A stretch of DNA of 64,000 bases, from assembly GCA_963767285.1 (NCBI GenBank), contig CAVYDJ010000002.1:992001-1056000 (forward strand). Reading direction: 5' to 3'. How positions within the stretch are numbered: position 1 is the stretch's first letter; every line of letters starts with the position of its first letter. The translations under genes and the position numbers were made by a program. Of the stretch, positions 16,310-25,321 are shown piece after piece. Below the pieces are notes generated by a model that did no database searches, was not told the DNA's origin, and saw nothing but the letters and a program-made list of their open reading frames with translations. This stretch comes from WHSW01 sp963767285. GTDB lineage: Bacteria > Actinomycetota > Thermoleophilia > Solirubrobacterales > 70-9.

Positions 16310-16552
16310 ATGAGGCTCGTTCGGATGAGGTCCGGGCACGGCGACGTCCTCCTCGCGGAAGGGAATCCCGAGGTGGACGAGGACTCAGAGCGCCTGATCG
16401 CCGAGTTCCGCCGACAGCTCGACCTCGGGATGCTGGCTGCGGTACCGACCGCCGAGCGCGGCCGCCGCGCCGCGGCGATCGTCCGCGACTTCGCCGAGGT
16501 CCCGCGCGACGCCGAGCAGGTCATCTTCTTCCCGCGGGCGGCGGGGGGCTGA
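16310..16552 (+). CDS. Small uncharacterised protein
   Basis: 80 aa, no recognised domain, no signal peptide. It begins MRLVRMRSGHGDVLLAEG and has an amphipathic helical middle (SERLIAEFRRQLDLGML) with an Asp/Glu-Arg rich C-terminus ending FFPRAAGG. The codon pattern matches neighbours, and the gene is tightly packed between thiD (22 bp) and the next ORF (7 bp), which supports it being real. A function cannot be assigned. Confidence 0.65.
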   Translation: MRLVRMRSGHGDVLLAEGNPEVDEDSERLIAEFRRQLDLGMLAAVPTAERGRRAAAIVRDFAEVPRDAEQVIFFPRAAGG

Positions 16553-16559
16553 GCGTCCG

Positions 16560-16934
16560 ATGGACGACGCGGAGGTCAAGGCGCGGGAGCTGATGCGCGC
16601 CGTCGTCGGCGAGCGCGATTACGAGGCCTACGAGCAGCTCGGCTTCGTCTCGGTCACCGGCCGCAACCCTCGCTATGCCTACCTCGTCTACCCGTACCGG
16701 CCCCTGGTCGCCTACGACACCACGACCGGCGAGCTGCTCGCCGAGTACTGCGTCGGGTTCCACGACGAGGGCGAGCGCCTGCCGCCGGCCGACGACGTGC
16801 TCGCCAAGTGGATGACCCTGCGCGGGACCGAGTACGACCTGATCGCCGAGGCGAACCTGAACCGCCCCGGGCACCAGGTCGATCCCAATCACGCCCGCCG
16901 CGACATCGCCCGGCTCCGAGAGCTCGGCTGCTGA
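16560..16934 (+). CDS. Uncharacterised protein, tyrosine-rich
   Basis: 124 aa, cytoplasmic. The middle is aromatic-rich (RNPRYAYLVYPYRPLVAYD, then LAEYCVGFHDEGERLPPAD). The C-terminus predicts as helix ending IARLRELGC. The pattern resembles small conserved actinobacterial proteins of unknown function. It follows the 80-aa gene by 7 bp and precedes ilvD by 22 bp, so the three are probably one transcript. Confidence 0.7.
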   Translation: MDDAEVKARELMRAVVGERDYEAYEQLGFVSVTGRNPRYAYLVYPYRPLVAYDTTTGELLAEYCVGFHDEGERLPPADDVLAKWMTLRGTEYDLIAEANLNRPGHQVDPNHARRDIARLRELGC

Positions 16935-16956
16935 GCCTCATAGACTCCTCGGTCCG

Positions 16957-18663
16957 ATGACCTCCGGCAACGGCGACGAGCAAGCAACCGCTACCGGGCT
17001 GCCGCGCCCTCGCTCCGCGGCGGTGTTCGACGGCCCCGACCGTGCCGCCGCGCGCGCCTACATGAAGGGGATCGGGCACGACGACGAGTCGCTCAGCCGC
17101 CCGACGATCGGGATCGCCAACACGTGGACCGAGGCGATGCCGTGCAACTTCGGCCTCCGCGCGCTCGCCGAGCACATCAAGGCGGGGGTGCGAGCGGCCG
17201 GAGGCACTCCCATGGAGTTCAACACCGTCGCGGTCTCGGACGGGATCACGATGGGCACGGCGGGGATGAAGGCCTCGCTGGTCAGCCGCGAGGTGGTCGC
17301 GGATTCGATCGAGCTGATGGCGCGCGGGTATCAGTTCGACGCCCTGGTCGCGCTGACGGCCTGCGACAAGACGATCCCCGGCGCGGTGATGGCCCTCGCG
17401 CGGCTGGACATCCCCTCGGTGATGCTCTACGGCGGTTCGATCGCGCCCGGCCGCTGGCACGACAGGGACGTCACGATCGTCGACCTGTTCGAGGCAATCG
17501 GGGCCCACGCCGCCGGCGACATGTCGGACGAGGAGCTGAAGTCGCTCGAGGATGTCGCCAGCCCCGGCTATGGCGCCTGCGGCGGGCAGTTCACCGCCAA
17601 CACGATGGCCTGCGCGTTCGAGGCGCTCGGCATCTCGCCGGGCGGCTCGTCGATGGTCCCGGCCGAGGACGACGACAAGGCGACGGTCGCCGAGAAGATC
17701 GGTGAGCTCGTGATGCGGGTGCTGGTCGAGGACCTGCGGCCCTCGAAGGTCATCACCCGCGACTCGCTCGAGAACGCGATCGCGATGGTCTGCGCGTCGG
17801 GCGGGTCGACCAACGGCGTCCTGCACCTGCTCGCTGTCGCCCGTGAGGCCGGGATCGAGCTCGAGATCGACGACTTCGAGCGGATCTCGCGCCGCACCCC
17901 GTTGCTCGCCGACCTGAAGCCCGGTGGGCGGTTCGTCGCGACCGACCTCTACGCGGCCGGCGGCGTGCCGCTGATCCTCAACCGGCTCGCCGAGGCCGGG
18001 TTGCTCCACGGCGACGCGATCACCGTCAGCGGCCGGACGATCGGCGAGGAAGCCGCGGCGGCGGTGGAGACGCCCAACCAGGAGGTCGTGCGCCCGGTCT
18101 CCGACCCGGTGAAGGCGGCCGGCGGGCTCGCGATCCTGCGCGGCAACCTGGCGCCGGAGGGCGCGGTGGTCAAGCTCGCCGGGACCGAGCGGACCGGCCA
18201 GACCGGGCCGGCGCGGGTGTTCGAGTCCGAGGAGGAGTGCTTCAAGGCCGTTAAGGCACAGGAGATCCAGCCCGGCGACGTGATCGTGATCCGCAACGAG
18301 GGCCCGGCCGGCGGCCCGGGAATGCGCGAGATGCTTCAGGTCACCGCGGCGATCGTCGGCGAGGGGCTGGGCGAGGAGGTCGCCCTGCTCACCGACGGCC
18401 GCTTCTCCGGCGCGACCCGCGGGCTGATGATCGGTCACGTTGCCCCGGAGGCGGCGAAGGGCGGCCCGATCGCGGCGCTGCGCGACGGGGATCAGGTGAC
18501 GATCGACGTGGCGGCGCGCACGATGTCGGTTGACCTCAGCGACGAGGAGATCGCCGAGCGCGTCGCAGCCTACGAGCCGCCCGAGCCGGCCTACACGAGC
18601 GGCGTGCTCGCCAAGTACGCGAAGAGCGTCGGCTCCGCCTCGGCGGGCGCGCTCACCGGTTAG
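16957..18663 (+). CDS. ilvD: Dihydroxy-acid dehydratase
   Basis: 568 aa, full length. It dehydrates 2,3-dihydroxy acids to 2-keto acids in valine, isoleucine and pantothenate synthesis. Fe-S cysteines are in LTACDKTIPGAVMA and PGYGACGGQFTANTMA, and the other conserved blocks are IGIANTWTEAMPCN, GGSTNGVLHLLAVA and TDGRFSGATRGLMIGHVAPE. The C-terminus overlaps the convergent hydrolase gene by 11 bp. Confidence 0.96.
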   Translation: MTSGNGDEQATATGLPRPRSAAVFDGPDRAAARAYMKGIGHDDESLSRPTIGIANTWTEAMPCNFGLRALAEHIKAGVRAAGGTPMEFNTVAVSDGITMGTAGMKASLVSREVVADSIELMARGYQFDALVALTACDKTIPGAVMALARLDIPSVMLYGGSIAPGRWHDRDVTIVDLFEAIGAHAAGDMSDEELKSLEDVASPGYGACGGQFTANTMACAFEALGISPGGSSMVPAEDDDKATVAEKIGELVMRVLVEDLRPSKVITRDSLENAIAMVCASGGSTNGVLHLLAVAREAGIELEIDDFERISRRTPLLADLKPGGRFVATDLYAAGGVPLILNRLAEAGLLHGDAITVSGRTIGEEAAAAVETPNQEVVRPVSDPVKAAGGLAILRGNLAPEGAVVKLAGTERTGQTGPARVFESEEECFKAVKAQEIQPGDVIVIRNEGPAGGPGMREMLQVTAAIVGEGLGEEVALLTDGRFSGATRGLMIGHVAPEAAKGGPIAALRDGDQVTIDVAARTMSVDLSDEEIAERVAAYEPPEPAYTSGVLAKYAKSVGSASAGALTG

Positions 18664-19615
18664 CTTCGCCCAGGAACTCCTCGAGCACGCGGTTGAAGCG
18701 CGCCGGGCGCTCGGCCATCGGGACGTGGCCACAGCGGTCGAAGACCTCCAGGCGCGCGCCCGCGATTCTCTGCGCGTAGCCCAGCGCGTCGGCGGGCGGG
18801 ACGACGCGGTCCTGACGGCCCCAGACGATCAGGGTCGGGACGCGGATCTCCTCGAGGCGGTGGAGGAAGTCGTAGCCGACCAGGCTGGAGAGCGCCTCGA
18901 CGAACGACTCGGCCCTGACGCCGCCCTGGAAGAACTCCCAGACCAGCTCCGGGCGCAGCTCGCCGGGGCTGTCGAAGATCCCGGCAAAGGCCATCGCGCG
19001 GGCGCGAGGGCGCTGGAAGGCACGGGTCTGGGCGCGGAAGGCGAGCGGCGTGGCGGCGGCGAGCATCCGGGCGACGACCTCGGTCGGGCGTCGTCGCAGC
19101 CGGGCGCTGCTGACGCCGGCCGCCGAGACGAGGACCAGCTTCTCGAACTGCTCGGGTTCGGAGATGGCCGCCTCGGCGGCCACGAAGCCGCCCATCGAAT
19201 TGCCGATCAGCGCGCAGTCGCGCGCCCCGAGCACGTCGCAGAACTCATTCAGCAGCCGCCCGTACTCGGGAATGGAGATCTCCCAGTCCGGCACGGGGGA
19301 GGACCCGAAGCCCGGCAGGTCGAGCGCCAGCACGCGGTGGCGGCGGGCGAAGTGGGGGATGTTCTCCAGCCAGTTCTGCCAGCAGCCTGAGAGCCCGTGG
19401 ACGAAGACGAGCGCGCAGGGGTCGGCCTCGGCTTCGGGCGGCCCCATCTCCGCGTAGTGGATCCGCGTGCCGCTCACGTCGACGTCGTGAATGTGCTCGC
19501 GCCAGTCAATTCCGAGCCACTCGGGATCGGGGTTGCCGTACGGATCCGGGCCGTCGCTGAACGTGACGTCCGGCTTCGGACGGCGCAGCTGGCGGGTCTC
19601 GGCGGTGGCGCTCAC
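18653..19615 (-). CDS. Alpha/beta hydrolase
   Basis: 320 aa from GTG 19615, overlapping the upstream ligase stop (GTGA). Seen: oxyanion motif VFVHGLSGCWQNW, nucleophile elbow IGNSMGGFVAAEA (Ser), acid VWGRQDRVVPP (Asp) and C-terminal His in FDRCGHVPMAERP, the complete triad of the lipase/haloperoxidase-like fold. Residues 1-45 are a proline- and charge-rich N-terminal addition. The substrate is unknown; the family includes esterases, C-C hydrolases and dehalogenases. Confidence 0.88.
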   Translation of the reverse strand: MSATAETRQLRRPKPDVTFSDGPDPYGNPDPEWLGIDWREHIHDVDVSGTRIHYAEMGPPEAEADPCALVFVHGLSGCWQNWLENIPHFARRHRVLALDLPGFGSSPVPDWEISIPEYGRLLNEFCDVLGARDCALIGNSMGGFVAAEAAISEPEQFEKLVLVSAAGVSSARLRRRPTEVVARMLAAATPLAFRAQTRAFQRPRARAMAFAGIFDSPGELRPELVWEFFQGGVRAESFVEALSSLVGYDFLHRLEEIRVPTLIVWGRQDRVVPPADALGYAQRIAGARLEVFDRCGHVPMAERPARFNRVLEEFLGEANR

Positions 19616-20325
19616 GCGTACCCCATGCGCTCCAGGATAGGAATCTCGTGGATCTGGGGCGGCTGGAGGTGGTCCCAGAGGATCCCGCGCGGACGGTCGT
19701 AGGCGCGCTCGACGTCGATCACGGCCCGCGGCGTCGCGATCACGTCGACGGGCAGGTCGTGGGCGATCACCGGCAGGTTCTCGCGCAGGATCTGGATCGG
19801 ATGGCAGGTGGTCGCGATCGCGGTGTGCTCGTCGATCTTGCCCGCCTCGATCAGGAGGCCGAACTCGATGTCGGAGAAGCCGCCGCCCTTGCCGATCCGG
19901 GCCCCGTTCAGGTTGACGGCGACCGAGCCGCAGAGGACAAGGTCGATATCGGGCAGTTCGTCGTCGGCGACCACGCGGCCGTGGCGCAGCGCGCCCTTGA
20001 TCGTCGCCGCCTCGCGGATCTGCTCGGCGCTCAGGTGCCGGGGGTCGAGCAGCCGAAACGGGTGCTGGTCGCGCAGGCGCGGGACCGCCATCACGATCGT
20101 CTTGCCCTCCTCGAGCGCCCGGCGGCGGGAGTGCGTCTGGGGTGAATCGGGGTTCGCCTTGATCACCCGGGCGCGCTTCCAGGTGCGATGGCTCGCCAGT
20201 CGGCCGGCGGCGAGCTTGGCGCCGGCGAAGTTGGGGATCCGGCCGTCGGCACCGGGAAAGCGGGAAACGCCCTCCCTGTCCATCGCCTGCCAAACCGCTC
20301 GCCTGACCTGGTCCTTGGAGCGCAT
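19612..20325 (-). CDS. 5-formyltetrahydrofolate cyclo-ligase family protein
   Basis: 237 aa from ATG 20325. The fold class is shown by VRRAVWQAMDREGVSRFPG at the N-terminus, GARIGKGGGFSDIEFGLL (phosphate/ATP loop, usual form G-x-GxGYYD) and ATTCHPIQIL near the C-terminus. It is of the divergent group related to MTHFSD-like proteins rather than the E. coli YgfA group. The expected reaction is ATP-dependent conversion of 5-formyl- to 5,10-methenyl-THF; specificity is uncertain. It forms an operon with the hydrolase and is divergent from the acyltransferase. Confidence 0.8.
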   Translation of the reverse strand: MRSKDQVRRAVWQAMDREGVSRFPGADGRIPNFAGAKLAAGRLASHRTWKRARVIKANPDSPQTHSRRRALEEGKTIVMAVPRLRDQHPFRLLDPRHLSAEQIREAATIKGALRHGRVVADDELPDIDLVLCGSVAVNLNGARIGKGGGFSDIEFGLLIEAGKIDEHTAIATTCHPIQILRENLPVIAHDLPVDVIATPRAVIDVERAYDRPRGILWDHLQPPQIHEIPILERMGYA

Positions 20326-20455
20326 CCGCCGATGGATACTATGGACCGCTCTGGCACCCCAGCGGACATCTCTCTCCCAGTCCGCCGAGGAGCTCGTCGA
20401 AGGGGCGGAGTCGAGCGCTGAGGCGCGGCTGCCGGAACGTCGCCCGGCCGAGGCG

Positions 20456-21277
20456 ATGCGCGACCTGCTGCCCGCGATCGAGCCCGACCGCCAGCTCAAC
20501 GACTGGGGCCGCTCGGAGCGGGTCGAAGGGTTCATGGACGCGACCCTTTACGAGTTCTTCTACCGCTACTGGTTCCGGGCCGAGGTCGAGGGGATCGAGA
20601 ACGTGCCCGCGGACGGCGGCGCTCTGCTCGTCTCAAATCACTCAGGGGCGCTGCCGCCCGACGCGGCGATGATCACCAAGGCGATCCGCGAGGAGCACCC
20701 GAGCCCGCGCCGGCTCTACCTCACGGTCGAGCATTTCTTCAAGGGCTATCCGGGGTTCTCGATGCTGATCCCGAAGATCGGCGGCGTCGCCGCCCATCCG
20801 GCGAACGTGCACCGCCTACTGTTCGACGAGCGCCAGCTTGTGCTCGTCTTCCCGGAGGGGCGCAAGGGCACCGAGAAGCTCTACAAGGACCGCTACAAGC
20901 TGCGGCGCTTCGGCCGCGGCGGCTTCGTCGAGGCGGCGATGCGGGCCGAGGCGAAGCTGGTGCCTCTCTGCGTCGTCGGCGCGGAGGAGGCGGCGCCGAT
21001 CTTTGCCCAGGTCCCGGCGCTGCAGAAGCTCACCGGGCTGATCTACTTCCCGCTCACCCCGACCTTCCCGTGGCTCGGTCCGCTGGGGATGCTCGGCTAC
21101 CTGCCCGCGAAGTTCAAGATCCGGTTCCTGGAGCCGATCGACACCGTCGAGCTCGGTGGCGCGGATGCCGTTCACGACAAGGCGCTCGTCCAGACCGTCT
21201 CCCAGGAGATCCGCGCCCGGATCCAGGAGAACCTCGACGAGATGGTGGCGAGAAGAAAGTCCGTCTGGTTCGGATGA
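20456..21277 (+). CDS. Lysophospholipid acyltransferase family protein (PlsC-like)
   Basis: About 273 aa from ATG 20456. The acyltransferase motif 1 reads SNHSGALPPDA, a spacing seen in the actinobacterial NHSGxxPxD subgroup rather than NHxxxxD. Motif 3 is VFPEGRKGTEK. FYRYWFRAEVEGIENVPADG precedes motif 1 as usual. It probably acylates a lysophosphatidic acid or similar lipid at the inner membrane. The frame is open upstream (TTG near 20312), but that DNA holds the divergent gene start, so 20456 is preferred with moderate certainty. It overlaps the epimerase by 4 bp. Confidence 0.82.
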   Translation: MRDLLPAIEPDRQLNDWGRSERVEGFMDATLYEFFYRYWFRAEVEGIENVPADGGALLVSNHSGALPPDAAMITKAIREEHPSPRRLYLTVEHFFKGYPGFSMLIPKIGGVAAHPANVHRLLFDERQLVLVFPEGRKGTEKLYKDRYKLRRFGRGGFVEAAMRAEAKLVPLCVVGAEEAAPIFAQVPALQKLTGLIYFPLTPTFPWLGPLGMLGYLPAKFKIRFLEPIDTVELGGADAVHDKALVQTVSQEIRARIQENLDEMVARRKSVWFG

Positions 21278-22356
21278 GGGTTCTGGTCACAGGGCTCGCC
21301 ACGTACTGGGGCGGGCGGCTCGCGCAGGCGCTCGAGGGCTTCGAGGAGGTCGAAACGATCATCGGCGTCGACTCGCGCGACCCGACGATGGAGCTCGAGC
21401 GGACCGAGTTCGTCCGCGTCTCCAACCAGCACTCCCTGATCCGGCGGATCGTCACCGCAGCCGAGATCGACACCGTGATCGACACCCGGATGACGGTCAA
21501 CTCGCTCGGCGCCGCGCCGCGCGCCGCGCACGAGAACAACGTGATCGGGACGATGAACATCCTCGCCGCGTGCACCGGCGCGGACTCGCCGGTCCGCAAG
21601 TTCGTCTTCAAGAGCTCGACCGCCTACTACGGCGCCGAGCAGGACGACCCGGCGTTCTTCACGGAGCGCATGGGCCGCCCGCACCCGCCGAGCTCGCCGC
21701 TCGAGCGCGACATCGTCGAGGCGGAGCGGGCGGTCGCCGAGTTCGCCCAGCAGCGCCCTGAAGTCGCCGTGACCGTGCTGCGCTGCGCCAACGTGCTCGG
21801 GCCCGATGTCGACACCGCGTTCACGCGGATGCTCGGGCTGCCGGTCGTGCCGATGGTGTTCGGGTTCGACCCGCGACTCCAGTTCGTGCACGAGGACGAC
21901 GTGGTGCACGCCCTCGAGCACGCGGCGGTCAACGACGTGCCAGGGGTGTTCAACGTCGCCGCCGACGGCGTCCTGGCGCTGTCGGAGGCGATCTCGCTGG
22001 TCGGTCGCCGGCCGCTGCCGGTGCTGCCGCCGATCGGAACCGGGATCGCCTTCGGGCCGCTGCGCCGCCTCGGGCTGCGGGTCCCGACCGAGCTCACCAA
22101 CCTCCTGCGGTTCGGCCGCGGGGTCGACAACCGCCTCTACAAGGCCACCGGGTTCGACTACGGCTACACCTCGCGCGAGAGCGTGATCCGGTTCGGCGAG
22201 CACCTGCGCCTCGCGCCGATCGTCCGCGGGCGGGGCGGGGAGGAGGGCTACCGCTACGAACGCGAGGTCGAGGAGTTCCTGCGCTGGAGCCCGCACGTGC
22301 GCCGCGAGCACGCCGCCGAGGGCGCCGGGGCGGATGCCGATCCGCTCGGGATCTGA
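21274..22356 (+). CDS. NAD-dependent epimerase/dehydratase (extended SDR)
   Basis: 360 aa. The N-terminus MRVLVTGLATYWGGRLAQAL is a variant of the GxxGxxG motif (GLATYWGG). The active-site Ser-Thr/Tyr-x3-Lys region appears as FKSSTAYYGAEQDDP, with the Lys not in the standard place, so it may be an atypical, sugar- or lipid-binding member. Conserved RCANVLGP and FVHEDDVVHALEHA fit the UDP-sugar epimerase family. Pairing with an acyltransferase through ATGA overlap suggests lipid or glycolipid metabolism; this is inference. Confidence 0.82.
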   Translation: MRVLVTGLATYWGGRLAQALEGFEEVETIIGVDSRDPTMELERTEFVRVSNQHSLIRRIVTAAEIDTVIDTRMTVNSLGAAPRAAHENNVIGTMNILAACTGADSPVRKFVFKSSTAYYGAEQDDPAFFTERMGRPHPPSSPLERDIVEAERAVAEFAQQRPEVAVTVLRCANVLGPDVDTAFTRMLGLPVVPMVFGFDPRLQFVHEDDVVHALEHAAVNDVPGVFNVAADGVLALSEAISLVGRRPLPVLPPIGTGIAFGPLRRLGLRVPTELTNLLRFGRGVDNRLYKATGFDYGYTSRESVIRFGEHLRLAPIVRGRGGEEGYRYEREVEEFLRWSPHVRREHAAEGAGADADPLGI

Positions 22357-22367
22357 AGCCTGAGTTG

Positions 22368-22407
22368 CACGGGCGCCCTTCCGCGCGGGTGCCGTGGGGC
22401 CGCTTTT
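22368..22407 (+). terminator. Possible intrinsic terminator after the epimerase gene
   Basis: CACGGGCGCCC (22368-22378) can pair with GGGTGCCGTG (22387-22396), ten pairs with one bulge and one G-T, with an 8-base loop; a short T run follows at 22404-22407. It lies between the epimerase stop and the L,D-transpeptidase start. The T tract is short and somewhat distant, so this is tentative. Confidence 0.4.
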
Positions 22408-22423
22408 CTACACTCAGGGCCCC

Positions 22424-23458
22424 GTGCGTAAGTTTCAGATCTTCTGCGTCTTCCTGGTCACGTTCCTGCTGCTCGCTGCTGTGGGTGCGTACGCGTGGGA
22501 TTCCTCTCGCTCGAACCAGATCGCCGAGGGGGTGACGATCGGAGGTGTCGACGTCGGCGGGATGACCGCCGACGAGGCGACCGAGGCGGTCGAGTCGGAG
22601 CTCGTCGACCCGCTGCGCAAGAAGGTCACGGTCACCCACGATCAGATCAAGTACCAGCTCAACCCCGACAAGCTCGGCGTCGACTCCGACGTCGAGGGGA
22701 TGGTCGATCAGGCGCTCGAGGAGAGCCAGGAGGGCGGGCTGCCGACCCGTGTGTGGCGTTACGCGACGGGGGGCGAGATCGACGTTGCGATCTCGCCGCA
22801 GGTCACCTACTCCAACAACGCGATCGACGAGTTCATCGCCAAGGTCGCCGACGAGATCAATCGCGAGCCGGCAAACGCGACGATCGAGCCGAGCACGGTC
22901 TCGCTCGAGGGGGTCGCCGGCCACGAGGGGGCGGCGGTCGACGAAGGGGCGCTACGCCGGCGGATCGAGTCCGTCGTGCAACGGCCCAACCACCGCAGCG
23001 TCGCCGTTCCCGTCGAGACGATCGAGCCCGACGTCAGCAAGGCCGACCTCGCGGAGATGTACCCGACGTACCTGACCGTCGACCAGGCGAGCTTCACCGT
23101 CACCCTGTGGAAGGACCTCGAGGCGGTTCAGGAATACACGGTCGCCGTCGGCGCGCCCGCCTACCCGACCCCGTACGGCCTCTACTCGGTCACCAACAAG
23201 CAGGTCGACCCGGTCTGGAGCGTCCCGAACTCCGACTGGGCCGGCGAGCTCGCCGGAACCACGGTCGCCGGCGGGACCGCCGAGAACCCGCTCAAGTCGC
23301 GGTGGATGGGGGTCACCGACGGGGTGGGGTTCCACGGCACCGACGCCGTCGACTCGCTCGGGACACGGGCTTCGCACGGCTGCATCCGGATGGCGGTTGC
23401 GGACGTCGAGGAGCTCTATGACCAGGTCCCCGTCGGGACGCCGGTCTACATCGGATAG
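22424..23458 (+). CDS. L,D-transpeptidase with peptidoglycan-binding-like repeat domain
   Basis: About 344 aa. One N-terminal membrane anchor (FQIFCVFLVTFLLLAAVGAY) is followed by a domain of the PG_binding_4/VanW-associated type (GVTIGGVDVGGMTADEA) and a C-terminal YkuD catalytic domain with VGFHGTDAVDSLGTRASHGC then IRM (catalytic Cys near residue 319). Such enzymes make 3-3 cross-links in peptidoglycan outside the membrane. GTG 22424 is chosen because it places basic residues directly before the anchor; GTG 22394 is an alternative. Confidence 0.92.
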   Translation: MRKFQIFCVFLVTFLLLAAVGAYAWDSSRSNQIAEGVTIGGVDVGGMTADEATEAVESELVDPLRKKVTVTHDQIKYQLNPDKLGVDSDVEGMVDQALEESQEGGLPTRVWRYATGGEIDVAISPQVTYSNNAIDEFIAKVADEINREPANATIEPSTVSLEGVAGHEGAAVDEGALRRRIESVVQRPNHRSVAVPVETIEPDVSKADLAEMYPTYLTVDQASFTVTLWKDLEAVQEYTVAVGAPAYPTPYGLYSVTNKQVDPVWSVPNSDWAGELAGTTVAGGTAENPLKSRWMGVTDGVGFHGTDAVDSLGTRASHGCIRMAVADVEELYDQVPVGTPVYIG

Positions 23459-23507
23459 TTCCCGTCCACCGGCAGGCGAGGGTCGGGGCGCGGCGAAACT
23501 CGATTCC

Positions 23508-24449
23508 ATGAGCGAGAGGACGGCGCTGCGGGCGCCGGCTGCCGAGGATCTGAAGCCAAGCCCGGCGTGGCGGCTGGCGCTGGCTGAGTACGAGCGCGAG
23601 CTCGCCCGCCGCGGCGCATCGCCGGCGACCGTGCGCGCCTACCGGCGCGACCTGCTCGAGCTCGCGGCCTGGGCGACCGAGCGGGGCCGCGAGCCCGGCG
23701 AGCTGGCCTACCGCGACCTTCGCGGATACGCGGCGGCGCTCTCAGAGCGGCGGCTGCAGAAGACCAGCGTCGCCCGCAAGCTGGCCTCGGTGCGCGGTCT
23801 GCACTCCCACTTCGTCGATGCCGGACTGGCCGCGAGCAACCCGGCCGACCTGCTGCCGGCGCAGAAACGCGCCTCGAAGCTGCCCCGAGTGCTCGCCCGC
23901 GACCAGGTGGCGGCGCTGCTGGACCGGATTCCGGCGCGGACGCCGCTCGAGGTCCGCGACCGGGCGCTGTTCGAGCTCGCCTACTCCTGCGGCCTGCGAG
24001 CCGAGGAGATCGTCTCCCTGGAGCTCGGCGACCCCGACTTCGACTCGGAGACCATCCGGACCACCGGCAAGGGCTCGAAGACTCGCATCGTGCCGATCGG
24101 GGAACCGGCCCAGCGCGCCCTGCGGCGCTATCTGGACACGGCGCGCCACGCGCTCGGGCCGGGCCCCGAGGAGCCGGCGCTGTTCATCAGCCGCCGCGGG
24201 CGACGCCTGTCCTCGTCGGACGTGCGCCGGCGGTTGCAGAAATGGGTGCGTGAGGCGGCCGTCGCCGGGCATGTCTCGCCGCACACGCTGCGGCACTCGT
24301 TTGCGACCCATCTGCTCGAGGGCGGGGCGGATCTGCGCTCGATCCAGGAACTTCTGGGACACTCCAGTGTCTCGACCACGCAGGTCTACACAAGGGTCGA
24401 GCCGTCGCGTCTGCGGCAGGAATACGCAAAGTCGCACCCGCGAGCTTGA
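23508..24449 (+). CDS. xerD: XerC/XerD-type site-specific tyrosine recombinase
   Basis: 313 aa. SAM-like N-terminal domain (YERELARRGASPATVRAYRR) and a catalytic domain with the full set R-H-x-x-R-H-Y: SCGLRAEEIVSLEL (Arg), SPHTLRHSFATHLLEGGADL (His, Arg), LGHSSVSTTQVYTRV (His, Tyr). Length and motifs match chromosome-dimer resolvases. XerC and XerD cannot be told apart without a genome-wide comparison. It is distinct from the phage-type integrase at 38.8 kb. Confidence 0.9.
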   Translation: MSERTALRAPAAEDLKPSPAWRLALAEYERELARRGASPATVRAYRRDLLELAAWATERGREPGELAYRDLRGYAAALSERRLQKTSVARKLASVRGLHSHFVDAGLAASNPADLLPAQKRASKLPRVLARDQVAALLDRIPARTPLEVRDRALFELAYSCGLRAEEIVSLELGDPDFDSETIRTTGKGSKTRIVPIGEPAQRALRRYLDTARHALGPGPEEPALFISRRGRRLSSSDVRRRLQKWVREAAVAGHVSPHTLRHSFATHLLEGGADLRSIQELLGHSSVSTTQVYTRVEPSRLRQEYAKSHPRA

Positions 24450-24498
24450 GCTTGCGTAGGTAGGGTTTCCTCTTACTCGGCAGAATCTGGTCAGGGCT

Positions 24499-25272
24499 AT
24501 GGAGACAAACGTCAAAGCCGTCGAGCTGCGGGAGCTGTGGAGGCGCTACAAGGTCGACGGCGACGAGAAGGCGCGCGAGCGCCTCGTGGTGGCCTATTCG
24601 CCGCTGGTCAAGTTCATCGCCGGGCGCATGGCGTCCGGCCTGCCGTCGCACGTCGAGGAGTCCGACCTGATCTCGTATGGCCTGCTCGGGCTGATCGGCG
24701 CGATCGAGCGCTTCGACACCGAGCGCGAGATCAAGTTCGAGACCTTCGCCGTGGCCCGCGTCAAGGGCGCGATCATCGACGAGCTCCGCTCGCTCGACTG
24801 GGTGCCGCGCTCGGTGCGCGCCCGGGCCCGTGAGGTCGAGCGGGCCCACCAGAAGCTGGAGGCGCGGCTGCAGCGCGCGCCGACCGACGAGGAGATGGCG
24901 CGGGAGCTGGACATGGACGTCGAGGAGTTCCAGGGCGTGCTGCTCGAGATCGCCAACTCCTCGGTGCTCGCCCTCGACGACCTCTGGACCTTCGCCGACC
25001 CCGAGGGCGGCAGCCAGATCTCGGTCCTGGACACGATCCAGGACCCGGGCGCCATCGACCCGGAGGCCGAGGCCCAGCAATCCGAGGTCAAGGACCGGCT
25101 CGCCGACGCGATCGAGTCGCTGCCCGAGCGCGAGCGGCTCGTGATCGCCCTCTACTACTACGAGAACCTGACCCTTCGCGAGATCGGCGAGGTCCTCGGC
25201 GTGACGGAGTCGCGCGTCTCGCAGCTGCACACGAAGGCCGTGATCGGCCTGCGCTCACGCTTCACCCTGTAG
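24499..25272 (+). CDS. RNA polymerase sigma factor, FliA/WhiG family
   Basis: 257 aa. Region 2: LVVAYSPLVKFIAGRMASGL, EESDLISYGLLGLIGAIERF, and KFETFAVARVKGAIIDELRS. Region 3: VPRSVRARAREVERAHQKLE. Region 4: LPERERLVIALYYYENLTLR then EIGEVLGVTESRVSQLHTKA. In actinobacteria this family drives motility or, as WhiG, sporulation genes; no flagellar genes occur here, so the regulon is unknown. No anti-sigma gene is adjacent. It is 49 bp after the recombinase. Confidence 0.93.
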   Translation: METNVKAVELRELWRRYKVDGDEKARERLVVAYSPLVKFIAGRMASGLPSHVEESDLISYGLLGLIGAIERFDTEREIKFETFAVARVKGAIIDELRSLDWVPRSVRARAREVERAHQKLEARLQRAPTDEEMARELDMDVEEFQGVLLEIANSSVLALDDLWTFADPEGGSQISVLDTIQDPGAIDPEAEAQQSEVKDRLADAIESLPERERLVIALYYYENLTLREIGEVLGVTESRVSQLHTKAVIGLRSRFTL

Positions 25273-25283
25273 CCCGCAGCGCC

Positions 25284-25316
25284 GGCACCGCCGGACGCGA
25301 AGCGGAGGAGGTGGCC
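25284..25316. repeat. Dispersed double-stem palindromic repeat, copy 5 (sigma factor-EF-G intergenic)
   Basis: Arms GGCACC (25284-25289) and GGTGGCC (25310-25316) around the exact core CCGGACGCGAAGCGGAGGA. It fills most of the 49 bp between the sigma-factor stop and the EF-G-like start, so it would be transcribed in the leader of that gene. Confidence 0.75.
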
Positions 25317-25321
25317 GGTAT

